NCBI GenBank assembly: GCA_044346445.1
Contig: JBIIZD010000089.1
Coordinates: 1-11,086, forward strand
Reading direction: 5' to 3'
Length of the DNA stretch: 11,086 nucleotides
From: CAISGS01 sp044346445
GTDB taxonomy: Bacteria; Pseudomonadota; Alphaproteobacteria; Caulobacterales; Caulobacteraceae
Of the stretch, positions 1-6,996 are shown piece by piece (positions within the stretch are counted from its first letter, which is position 1; every line of letters begins with the position of its first letter). A program made the translations under genes and the position numbers. Under the pieces are notes generated by a model. That model was not told the origin of the DNA. It was given only the letters and a program-made list of their open reading frames with translations, and did no database searches.

Positions 1-1157
1 CAGGTCCCTATGGCGCGGATATTGCCAAGGTCGTCTCGGCCAATCTGGAGCGGTCGGGGTTTTTCAGGCCGCTTGACCCCGCCGGTTTTGCGCCCGGCGG
101 CCTTGACGTCAATGTCCAGCCCAGGTTTGCCGACTGGAAGGCGATCAGTGCTCAGGCCCTGGTTAATGGCCATGTGAGCCTGGATGCAGAAGGCCAGATC
201 CGAGTCGATTTTCGGCTCTGGGACGTGTTTTCTGAACAGCAGCTCCTAGGCCTGCAATTTACCGCGACCCCTGAAAACTGGCGACGAGTGGCGCACAAGA
301 TTTCGGATGCTGTTTATGAGCGACTGACAGGGGAAAAAGGCTATTTCGATACCCGGGTGGTGTTTGTTGCCGAAAGTGGACCCAAAACGGCCAGGGTCAA
401 ACGCCTTGCCATTATGGATCAGGACGGGGCCAATCCAAGCTATCTGACCAATGGCTCGGCCATGGTCATGACGCCGCGCTATTCCTCGACTAGCCAGCAC
501 GTGACCTATATGGCCCTGCGCGATACCGGTGCCAGCGTCTATCTGCTCAATATCGAAACTGGCCGCCAAGAAACCCTTGGCCAATATTCGGGCATGGTCT
601 TTGCGCCTCGGTTTTCAGCCGATGGCAAGAAGGTGGCGTTTTCGGTTGAGCGGGCGGGCAATAGCGACATCTATCTGATGGACCTCAGCACCCGTGTCGC
701 GACCCGGCTAACCACGGACCCCTCGATTGACACCTCGCCTTCGTTTTCCCCCGATGGGACGCAGATTGTGTTTAATTCCGATCGCGGGGGCAGTCCGCAA
801 CTCTATATAATGCAGGCCGATGGCACAGGCGCTAAGCGTCTGTCCTTTGCCAAGGGACGCTATATGACCCCGGTCTGGAGCCCAAGGGGTGATTTTATTG
901 CCTTTACCAAACAGGCTGGCGGAGAGTTTCATATTGGGGTTATGCGGCCAGATGGCAGTGACGAGCGGCTCTTGACCACCAGCTATCTGGACGAGGGACC
1001 AACCTGGGCACCCAATGGCCGGGTCTTGATGTTTACGCGCGAAAGCATGGGAGGCGCTCCGAAACTATGGACGGTCGATCTAAGTGGCCGCGGCGAGCGA
1101 CCAGCCCCCTATTCCGGTTCGGGCTCGGACCCGGCCTGGTCGCCCCTGTTGGAATAG
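1..1157 (+). CDS. tolB: Tol-Pal system protein TolB, 5' end outside window
   Basis: Periplasmic beta-propeller protein that binds Pal and TolA and helps keep the outer membrane tied to the cell wall during constriction. The reading frame is open from base 3 and reaches TAG at 1155-1157, giving 384 residues. TolB precursors are usually about 430-450 residues, so the signal peptide and roughly the first 50 residues lie upstream. The opening residues (VVSANLERSGFFRPLDP, then RFADWKAISAQALVNG) are the TolB N-terminal domain; the frame passes through the ATG at 174 without a break, so that ATG is internal. From about base 400 on come the propeller blades, each with a WSP/FSPDG-type turn (FSADGKKVAF, FSPDGTQIVF, WSPRGDFIAF, WAPNGRVLMF). 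It is followed 164 bases later by pal. Identification is secure; only the missing start limits it. Confidence 0.97.
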   Translation, partial: GPYGADIAKVVSANLERSGFFRPLDPAGFAPGGLDVNVQPRFADWKAISAQALVNGHVSLDAEGQIRVDFRLWDVFSEQQLLGLQFTATPENWRRVAHKISDAVYERLTGEKGYFDTRVVFVAESGPKTARVKRLAIMDQDGANPSYLTNGSAMVMTPRYSSTSQHVTYMALRDTGASVYLLNIETGRQETLGQYSGMVFAPRFSADGKKVAFSVERAGNSDIYLMDLSTRVATRLTTDPSIDTSPSFSPDGTQIVFNSDRGGSPQLYIMQADGTGAKRLSFAKGRYMTPVWSPRGDFIAFTKQAGGEFHIGVMRPDGSDERLLTTSYLDEGPTWAPNGRVLMFTRESMGGAPKLWTVDLSGRGERPAPYSGSGSDPAWSPLLE

Positions 1158-1307
1158 TTTCACAAATTTTGCAGTGGCCCATTTTTGGTCGTGGCATTAT
1201 TGTCGGATCGTAATAGGGTTCGCAGAACATCATTCGATAGGTGTTGTTGAGGGATCGAACGCCCTGGCCGCCCGTCCAATGCTTACCGTTGGCGTCCGTA
1301 AACTGTG

Positions 1308-1313
1308 AAGGAG
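1308..1313 (+). promoter_or_regulatory. Ribosome binding site that sets the pal start
   Basis: AAGGAG lies 8 bases before the ATG at 1322. The frame is open further upstream (possible TTG at 1241), but only the ATG at 1322 has this strong Shine-Dalgarno match and begins directly with a lipoprotein signal peptide, so it is taken as the start. Confidence 0.85.
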
Positions 1314-1321
1314 AGCTCGTC

Positions 1322-1870
1322 ATGATTACTTCCAAGTCTGCCACCCGATTGGCCCTGATCGTTTTGACTGCCGCCAGCCTGGCGGCCTGCGCGACCAAGG
1401 CGCCGCCGCCGCCGCCAGCGCCGGTCCGCGAAGAGGTTCCGCCGCCACCACCACCGCCGCCACCGCCTGTTGAGGCACCAAAGCCGACCGGCCCCGTGCC
1501 TGGCTCGACCCAAGACTTCCTGATCCAGGCCAGTGATCGGGTGTTTTTTGATCTGGACTCTTATAGCCTTCGCGCAGACGGCAGTGCCGTGCTGGATGCC
1601 CAGGCCGCTTGGCTTGTTCGCTATCCCATGGTGAAGATTCGCATTGAGGGTAATGCCGATGAGCGCGGAACGCGGGAATACAATTTTGCTCTCGGTGCCC
1701 GCCGCGCCAATTCGGTCCGGGATTATCTGGTCAGCAAGGGTGTGGCCGGTGGCCGGATCGAAACCGTCTCCTTTGGCAAGGAACGCCCGATCAGTGACGG
1801 CTCCAATGAAGAAGCCTGGGCACAGAACCGCAATGGCCACACGGTCTTAACAGCGGGCACGGCTCAATAA
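1322..1870 (+). CDS. pal: Peptidoglycan-associated lipoprotein Pal
   Basis: Outer-membrane lipoprotein that binds peptidoglycan and is moved by the Tol complex to division sites. The product is 182 residues, a usual length. A lipoprotein signal peptide ends in the lipobox LAAC with Cys23 as the lipidated residue. A linker then carries a five-proline run (28-32) and a ten-proline run (40-49). The OmpA-like domain fills about 65-182: FFDLDSYSLR, the motif NADERGTREYN (111-121), and the peptidoglycan-binding pattern N-x2-L-x3-RA-x2-V-x3-L at 121-136 with Arg128. SFGKERP (150-156) is also typical. Near the C-terminus it reads QNRNGHTVL where many Pal proteins have NRRAVTV. It sits between tolB and cpoB as expected. 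The polyproline runs predict dependence on elongation factor P for efficient translation (inference). Confidence 0.97.
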   Translation: MITSKSATRLALIVLTAASLAACATKAPPPPPAPVREEVPPPPPPPPPPVEAPKPTGPVPGSTQDFLIQASDRVFFDLDSYSLRADGSAVLDAQAAWLVRYPMVKIRIEGNADERGTREYNFALGARRANSVRDYLVSKGVAGGRIETVSFGKERPISDGSNEEAWAQNRNGHTVLTAGTAQ

Positions 1871-1874
1871 TAAG

Positions 1875-1921
1875 CTGATTGGCCAGGGCCTTCGCGCCAT
1901 GCTGTGGTCCTGGCCAATCAG
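1875..1921 (+). repeat. Perfect 13-bp inverted repeat after pal
   Basis: CTGATTGGCCAGG (1875-1887) is the exact reverse complement of CCTGGCCAATCAG (1909-1921). In RNA the stem can grow to 16 pairs by adding bases 1888-1890 with 1906-1908 (one G-U pair), leaving a 15-base loop. It begins 5 bases after the pal stop codon. No run of T follows, so it is not a textbook intrinsic terminator. It may be an attenuator, an mRNA-stabilising 3' end for pal, or a protein-binding dyad. Confidence 0.85.
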
Positions 1922-1929
1922 ACCAGATT

Positions 1930-1955
1930 GCGGGTAGGGCATCGCCCCTTCCCGC
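1930..1955 (+). repeat. Second hairpin in the pal-cpoB gap
   Basis: GCGGG (1930-1934) pairs with CCCGC (1951-1955), and inside it GGGC (1937-1940) pairs with GCCC (1944-1947) around the loop ATC, with a small internal loop (TA against CTT). The following bases, CGTCTTGGGTTT, are only weakly T-rich. With the preceding inverted repeat it makes a tandem hairpin region that could reduce transcription from pal into cpoB. The stem is visible; the function is inferred. Confidence 0.5.
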
Positions 1956-2023
1956 CGTCTTGGGTTTAAGGCGAGCGGAGCTGGGCTGTTAGACGCGGCC
2001 CCGGTCCACGAGGAGACCTGAGT

Positions 2024-2965
2024 ATGTTTCGGCTGAGTGTGATTTCAATTCTAACCCTAGCCGCTGGCCTGGGGGTTGGTCTTGCCGCCCCGGCGCGTGC
2101 TCAACAAGACCCTGCCGCGGCCGAGCGCCGCATGGTGCGGCTTGAGCGGGAACTGCGCGAGGTCAGGACAATTGTCTTGCAGGCGCGCAGCACCGGCAAA
2201 CCGGTCGAGATCAAGGATGCCGGGCTTGATCCTGAACTGGTCGCCCTGAGGTCCAGAATGGATGACCTGGACCAGACCCTGCGTCAGATCAATGGCCAGA
2301 TCGAGAGTCTGACTCATGATCTGGACCAGGCCCGTGCCCAATTGGCGGCTCTGAAGGTGGCCAATGCACCTGCCGCGCCAGTGCCCTCGCCAGCGGGTCC
2401 GCTCGTGCCGTTAAACTCAGAGGCGGCAACCGGCCAGGCCGCGCCTGCGCCAATGCCAGCCTTGCAGCCCTTGCCCAAGCCGGAGCAACCAGAGGCCCCA
2501 CCTGCGCCGCGTCCGGCCCCCTCGCCAGGGCCCGAATCGGCTAAACCTGTCGCAAAGCCCGCGCCAACCGCCAGTTCCGAGGCCGCCGAGGCCTATGCCG
2601 CCGCAAGGCAATTGCTGCTGGATGGCCAGTATCTGGATGCTTCCAACGCTCTGCGCGACTATGTCACGCGCTATGGCGACACGGCGGCCAATGCGCCGGA
2701 GGCCCGCTATTGGCTGGGCGAGACCCTCTATGTCCAGGACGCCTATGCCGAGGCGGCGGGGGCCTATATTGGTGCCCTGCGCGGCTGGCCCGCTACCCCT
2801 TGGGCCCCAGATGCGGTGGTCAAGCTGTCCTTGTCCCTGATCGCTTTGAAGAAACCGGCCGATGCCTGCAGCACACTGGATGAATTTGCGCGTCGCTTTC
2901 CAAAGCCCGCCCCAGCCCTGGCCAGCCGTGCGGCTCAGGCCCGTGCCAAGGCCCAGTGCCGCTAG
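2024..2965 (+). CDS. cpoB: Cell division coordinator CpoB (YbgF)
   Basis: Periplasmic TPR protein; in E. coli CpoB links the Tol system to peptidoglycan synthesis by PBP1B during division. The start ATG has AGGAG at 2011-2015, 8 bases upstream. The product is 313 residues. A signal peptide runs to about residue 26 (APARA followed by QQD). Charged and Leu-rich helical segments at about 30-56 and 70-112 form the trimerising coiled coil. A long Pro/Ala linker covers about 113-185, and the TPR domain about 186-313 (AYAAARQLLLDGQYLDA; APEARYWLGETLYVQDAYAEA; ALKKPADACSTLDEF). Two cysteines in the TPR part (282 and 312) could form a disulfide in the periplasm (inference). The end overlaps the tilS start by 10 bases. 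Confidence 0.95.
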   Translation: MFRLSVISILTLAAGLGVGLAAPARAQQDPAAAERRMVRLERELREVRTIVLQARSTGKPVEIKDAGLDPELVALRSRMDDLDQTLRQINGQIESLTHDLDQARAQLAALKVANAPAAPVPSPAGPLVPLNSEAATGQAAPAPMPALQPLPKPEQPEAPPAPRPAPSPGPESAKPVAKPAPTASSEAAEAYAAARQLLLDGQYLDASNALRDYVTRYGDTAANAPEARYWLGETLYVQDAYAEAAGAYIGALRGWPATPWAPDAVVKLSLSLIALKKPADACSTLDEFARRFPKPAPALASRAAQARAKAQCR

Positions 2966-4233
2966 GCCGGGCCGATCCGGCAGGCCTTTGCCTGTCGCAT
3001 TATCTGGATTCAGGCGCGGAAGCGCCGATTGCAGTCGGGTTTTCCGGCGGCAGCGATAGTCTGGCCGTTCTGGTTGCCACCCTAGCCTTTGCCAAGGCCC
3101 ATGGCCGCCGGGTTCTGGCCATGACGGTTGATCATGATTTGCAGGCGGCCTCGCGGGCCTGGACCGCCGATTGCGCGGCCATGGCAACAAGACTTGGCGC
3201 CGAGCCGGTGGCCTTGGTTTGGCAGGCCAATAGACCCTTGGGCGACACAGGCCTAGCCGCCCTGGCCCGACAGGCGCGCCATCGTCTTTTGGCAAGGGCC
3301 GCCCGCCAGCATGGCTGCAAGGTCTTGGTGCTTGGCCATACGCGCAATGACCGGGCCGAGGCCGATTGGATGCGACGCTCTGGTGCCAATCTTGGCCAAT
3401 TGCGGGCCTGGTCGCCCTCGCCGGTCTGGCCTGAGGGGCGGGGTCTGTTTGTGCTGCGGCCGCTGCTCGAACTGGAACGCTCGGCTTTGAAAACCGCGCT
3501 TGCGACCGAAGGGCTGGGCTGGATTGATGATCCGGCCAATACCGATCTTCGCTTTATGCGCAGTCGGGCGCGGCAAGCCCTGGCCGCAAGGCCACAGGAG
3601 CCAGAAATCCCTGAAAGCCCTATGCCATATTGGCCAGCCACGCTTGGCGGCCTTGGCCATCTGGGGGCCTTGTGTCTGGACCGAAGGGCCTTGCAGGGCC
3701 AAGACAGCGGGGTCTTGGCATTCTTGGCCAGGGCGCTCTTGTGTGTCAGCGGCTCTGGCCAGCCGGTGCGCTCGGGCAGTCTTGTCCGGCTTGCGGCGAG
3801 GCTAAAGGACCAGGACCTGTTTACCGCCACCTTGTCCGGGGTCAGGCTTATCAGCGATGATCAAGCCATTTGGATGGTGCGCGAAGGACCGCGCGGCGGG
3901 GCTTCAGGGCAAAATGATCTTTGCGATGGGGTCTGGGATGGACGCTTTGAGATCAAGGGCTTGCGGCCAGATCAGAGGCTTGCGCCGCTCAAGGGTCACG
4001 CGGCGGCCTTGTTGTCTGCCGACCGGGCATGGCTTCACAGCGTGCCGGCCCCTATCCGCCCCACCTTGCCTGTGGTCCTGACCGGCGGGGCAGGACCGGT
4101 CTTGCCGTCGTTTGCCGGGCCGACAAATTCACAGCCGCCGGGCCTAGTTACCGCAAAATCGCTGATGACCGCCCGGCTCAAGGCCGCTTGCGGTCGGGAT
4201 TTGAGCGAGCGAGACCTGATGATTGACGCTTAA
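2956..4233 (+). CDS. tilS: tRNA(Ile)-lysidine synthetase TilS
   Basis: Cytoplasmic enzyme that uses ATP and lysine to convert C34 of the CAU-anticodon tRNA-Ile to lysidine, so that it reads AUA and not AUG. The start is GTG at 2956, inside the end of cpoB (10-base overlap), with AAGG just upstream; it gives 425 residues, a normal size. The N-type ATP pyrophosphatase motif SGGSDS is at 30-35, VDH at 58-60, and the family-typical DDPANTDLRFMRSR at 191-204. The usual catalytic-region motif HxxDDQAET is replaced by GHTRNDRAEA at 127-136, so the first Asp is Asn and the Thr is Ala. The later part (about 215-425) is weakly conserved, as expected of the TilS C-terminal region. Identification is secure from the PP-loop, the DPxNxD motif and the position before ftsH. 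Confidence 0.95.
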   Translation: MPLGRADPAGLCLSHYLDSGAEAPIAVGFSGGSDSLAVLVATLAFAKAHGRRVLAMTVDHDLQAASRAWTADCAAMATRLGAEPVALVWQANRPLGDTGLAALARQARHRLLARAARQHGCKVLVLGHTRNDRAEADWMRRSGANLGQLRAWSPSPVWPEGRGLFVLRPLLELERSALKTALATEGLGWIDDPANTDLRFMRSRARQALAARPQEPEIPESPMPYWPATLGGLGHLGALCLDRRALQGQDSGVLAFLARALLCVSGSGQPVRSGSLVRLAARLKDQDLFTATLSGVRLISDDQAIWMVREGPRGGASGQNDLCDGVWDGRFEIKGLRPDQRLAPLKGHAAALLSADRAWLHSVPAPIRPTLPVVLTGGAGPVLPSFAGPTNSQPPGLVTAKSLMTARLKAACGRDLSERDLMIDA

Positions 4234-4267
4234 GCAAGGCTGGGCATGGCAAAACCGGATCAGGCGT

Positions 4268-4274
4268 CCTATCT
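4268..4274 (+). promoter_or_regulatory. Possible heat-shock-like -10 element before ftsH
   Basis: CCTATCT in the 70-base tilS-ftsH gap matches the CYTATNT form described for -10 elements of alphaproteobacterial heat-shock promoters, and ftsH is a heat-shock gene in several bacteria. I see no CTTG-type -35 at 17-18 bases upstream, so this may be chance. It lies 29 bases before the ftsH ATG. Confidence 0.2.
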
Positions 4275-4303
4275 AGGGGATAAGGTTCAATAAGGCGGCG
4301 AAC

Positions 4304-6187
4304 ATGACTATGCGTAATCTGGCCATCTGGGGCGTTATTGTTGTCATTCTGATCGGCCTCTACAGCATGATCAATGGCGGGTCCAAGTCCGCGACGGGCG
4401 GTGAGATCAGCTATTCCCAGCTCTTGGCCAAGGTCGATTCGGGCGCGATCAAGGGCGCGGTCTTTCGTGATGACGTGGTCGAGGCGCGCCAAGCCGACGG
4501 CAAGACCTTTAGCGTTGTCACCCCGATGAATCAGGAGGATCTGGTCAAGCGCCTTCAGGCCAATGGCGCGGATATTCAGGTCAAGCGCGCGGGCGGTATT
4601 ACGCCCTTGGGCGTGTTTTTTAACCTGTTGCCGATCCTGATCCTGGTCGGGGTCTGGATCTTTTTTATGCGCCAGATGCAGGGCGGTGGTCGCGGGGCAA
4701 TGAGCTTTGGCAAGTCCAAGGCCAAGCTCTTAACTGAAAACAAGAACAAGGTGACCTTTGACGATGTGGCCGGCGTTGACGAGGCCAAGGAAGAGCTGAG
4801 CGAGATTGTCGATTTCCTTAAAGACCCCGGCAAGTTCCAAAAGCTGGGCGGCAAGATCCCCAAGGGCGCGCTTTTGGTCGGGCCTCCGGGTACGGGTAAG
4901 ACCTTGCTGGCGCGCGCGATCGCCGGTGAAGCGGGCGTGCCCTTCTTCTCGATCTCGGGCTCAGATTTTGTGGAAATGTTTGTTGGCGTTGGGGCCAGCC
5001 GCGTGCGCGACATGTTCGAGCAGGCCAAGAAGAATGCCCCCTGCATTATCTTTATCGATGAAATCGATGCGGTTGGCCGCCATCGCGGCGCAGGCCTAGG
5101 CGGCGGCAATGATGAGCGCGAACAGACACTCAACCAGCTTCTGGTCGAGATGGACGGGTTTGAATCCAATGAGGGCATTATTCTGGTCGCCGCGACCAAT
5201 CGTCCTGACGTGCTCGATCCCGCCCTGTTGCGGCCCGGCCGGTTTGACCGTCAGATTGTGGTTTCCAATCCAGACATTGTCGGGCGCGAGACGATCTTGC
5301 GCGTGCATATGCGTAATATTCCGCTGTCGTCGGATGTGGACGTCAAGACCATTGCCCGCGGCACGCCCGGCTTTTCCGGCGCAGATCTTGCCAATCTGGT
5401 CAATGAATCGGCCCTGATGGCGGCGCGGCGCAATCGGCGCATGGTCACCATGCGCGATTTTGAAGATGCCAAGGACAAGGTAATGATGGGGGCTGAGCGC
5501 AAGTCCATGGTCATGACCGAGGACGAAAAGCGTATGACCGCCTATCACGAAGGTGGCCATGCCTTGGTGGCGATCACCGTCTCGCATACCGACCCTGTGC
5601 ACAAGGCCACCATCATTCCGCGCGGCCGGGCCCTGGGCATGGTCATGCAGTTGCCAGAGCGTGACAAGCTGTCCATGTCCTATGAGCAAATGACCTCGCG
5701 TCTGGCCATTCTCATGGGCGGCCGCGTGGCTGAAGAGCTGATTTTCGGTAAGGAAAAGGTTACATCCGGGGCCTCGTCCGATATTGAACAGGCGACGCGC
5801 CTTGCCCGGATGATGGTCACCAAATGGGGCTATTCGGACGCGCTTGGTGTTGTGTCCTATGGTGAGAACCAGGACGAGGTGTTTCTTGGCCATTCGGTCG
5901 CGCGCACGCAAAACATCTCCGAACAGACCGCCCAGACCATTGATATTGAGGTGCGCAATCTGGTTCAGGGCGGGTTTAGCGAGGCAAGGCGCATCTTGAC
6001 CGAGCGGCTGCCTGACCTGCACAGCGTGGCCAAGGCCTTGCTGGAATATGAAACCCTGTCCGGCGATGAGATTGTCGGGGCCATCAAGGGTATTGCGCCG
6101 GTGCGTGACAAGCCTGAAGACAAGGCTCCGCCTGCGCCGTCCGTATCCGTGCCCCTGACCCCCAGCCCTGGCCCTGAACTGGCGTGA
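4304..6187 (+). CDS. ftsH: ATP-dependent zinc metalloprotease FtsH
   Basis: Membrane-anchored AAA+ protease that degrades misfolded membrane proteins and short-lived regulators. The 627-residue length is normal. The ATG at 4304 has AAGG at 4292-4295; a second in-frame ATG at 4310 is possible. Transmembrane segment 1 is about residues 5-22, a short periplasmic domain follows, and transmembrane segment 2 is about 103-122. The AAA domain shows Walker A GPPGTGKT (193-200), the pore motif MFVGVG (225-230), Walker B IIFIDEID (248-255) and the second region of homology ATNRPDVLDPALLRPGRFD (297-315). The zinc site is HEGGH (415-419), with Asp493 of SSDIEQAT as the likely third ligand. The last 25 residues are a Pro-rich tail. 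Its stop codon overlaps the folP start in a GTGA, suggesting translational coupling. Confidence 0.99.
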   Translation: MTMRNLAIWGVIVVILIGLYSMINGGSKSATGGEISYSQLLAKVDSGAIKGAVFRDDVVEARQADGKTFSVVTPMNQEDLVKRLQANGADIQVKRAGGITPLGVFFNLLPILILVGVWIFFMRQMQGGGRGAMSFGKSKAKLLTENKNKVTFDDVAGVDEAKEELSEIVDFLKDPGKFQKLGGKIPKGALLVGPPGTGKTLLARAIAGEAGVPFFSISGSDFVEMFVGVGASRVRDMFEQAKKNAPCIIFIDEIDAVGRHRGAGLGGGNDEREQTLNQLLVEMDGFESNEGIILVAATNRPDVLDPALLRPGRFDRQIVVSNPDIVGRETILRVHMRNIPLSSDVDVKTIARGTPGFSGADLANLVNESALMAARRNRRMVTMRDFEDAKDKVMMGAERKSMVMTEDEKRMTAYHEGGHALVAITVSHTDPVHKATIIPRGRALGMVMQLPERDKLSMSYEQMTSRLAILMGGRVAEELIFGKEKVTSGASSDIEQATRLARMMVTKWGYSDALGVVSYGENQDEVFLGHSVARTQNISEQTAQTIDIEVRNLVQGGFSEARRILTERLPDLHSVAKALLEYETLSGDEIVGAIKGIAPVRDKPEDKAPPAPSVSVPLTPSPGPELA

Positions 6188-6993
6188 GGCGGCCAAGCCT
6201 TATGGGGGTGGTCAATGTCACCCCCGACAGCTTTTCCGATGGCGGCCGGTTTTTCGCCGTGGATGCGGCCATAGCCCATGGCCTTAAGCTGATCGCTGAG
6301 GGCGCGGACCTGCTCGATATTGGCGGCGAAAGCACGCGGCCGGGTGCGGAGGAAGTCTCTGTCCGGGATGAGATCGCCCGTATTGTGCCGGTGATCACGG
6401 GCCTGCGCTCGGCCACTGACCGGCCCATCAGTATTGATACGCGCAAGGCCGCCGTGGCTGAGGCCGCTCTGGAGGCTGGGGCCAATATCTGGAACGATGT
6501 TACCGCCTTGAGCGAGGATCCAGCCGCACTCGATACCGCTGCGCGCCTTGGGGTGCCGGTGATCTTGATGCATATGCAGGGCCAGCCCCAGACCATGCAG
6601 GACGATCCGCGTTATGGCAATGTGGTGGCCGAGGTTTGCAGCTATTTGGCTGAGCGGGCGCACCTTGCCATGGCCGCAGGCGTCGCGCGCGAGGCGATCA
6701 GTCTTGATCCGGGCATAGGCTTTGGCAAGACCCTGAACCATAATCTGGCGCTTCTTTCCAATCTGGACGGCTTAAAGGCGCTGGGTTTCCCCGTGGTTCT
6801 GGGCGTTAGCCGCAAGCGGTTTATTCAGGGCCTTGACCCTTCAGCCGGGTCGGCCAAAGATCGCCTTGGCGGCTCGATCGCGGCGGCCTTGGCTGGGGCT
6901 AGGGCCGGTGTTGATGTGCTAAGGGTCCATGATGTGGGCCAGACGGCTCAGGCCCTGGCGGTCTGGCAGGCCATAGAAGAAAGGCGTGCTTAA
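6184..6993 (+). CDS. folP: Dihydropteroate synthase FolP
   Basis: Folate pathway enzyme that joins 6-hydroxymethyl-7,8-dihydropterin diphosphate to p-aminobenzoate; it is the target of sulfonamides. The start is GTG at 6184, overlapping the ftsH TGA by 4 bases; an in-frame TGA at 6175 rules out any start further upstream. The product is 269 residues. Motifs in order: MGVVNVTPDSFSDGG (7-21), DIGGESTRPGAEEV (45-58), SIDTRKA (83-89), NDVTAL (104-109), LMHMQGQPQTMQ (128-139), LDPGIGFGKT (174-183) and the phosphate-binding end LGVSRKRF (206-213), LGGSIAAA (228-235), RVHDV (247-251). Only six residues precede MGVVNVTPDSF, against 16 in E. coli, so the usual N-terminal beta-hairpin is missing or minimal. 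The ftsH-folP order is shared with E. coli. Confidence 0.98.
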   Translation: MRRPSLMGVVNVTPDSFSDGGRFFAVDAAIAHGLKLIAEGADLLDIGGESTRPGAEEVSVRDEIARIVPVITGLRSATDRPISIDTRKAAVAEAALEAGANIWNDVTALSEDPAALDTAARLGVPVILMHMQGQPQTMQDDPRYGNVVAEVCSYLAERAHLAMAAGVAREAISLDPGIGFGKTLNHNLALLSNLDGLKALGFPVVLGVSRKRFIQGLDPSAGSAKDRLGGSIAAALAGARAGVDVLRVHDVGQTAQALAVWQAIEERRA

Positions 6994-6996
6994 GCC

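Noticed and set aside
1169..1228. Promoter-like hexamers in the tolB-pal gap (TTGCAG, CATTAT, TTGTCG, TAATAG)
   Set aside because: No pair has both acceptable sequence and 16-18 base spacing; the gap may hold a promoter but I cannot point to it.
1283..1840. Long open frame on the minus strand opposite pal
   Set aside because: Shadow of the proline-rich GC-rich gene; Arg/Trp-rich low-complexity translation, no family match, and the + strand gene is certain.
1959..1992. Promoter for cpoB (TTGGGT with TGTTAG)
   Set aside because: Spacer is too long (about 21 bases) and both elements are poor.
2417..3295. 292-codon open frame on the minus strand opposite cpoB and tilS
   Set aside because: Spans two certain genes on the other strand, is Pro/Arg/Gly-rich, and shows no recognisable domain.
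5096..6196. 366-codon open frame on the minus strand opposite ftsH
   Set aside because: Antisense shadow of a highly conserved gene; composition (many His, Gly, Arg) is typical of reversed coding sequence.
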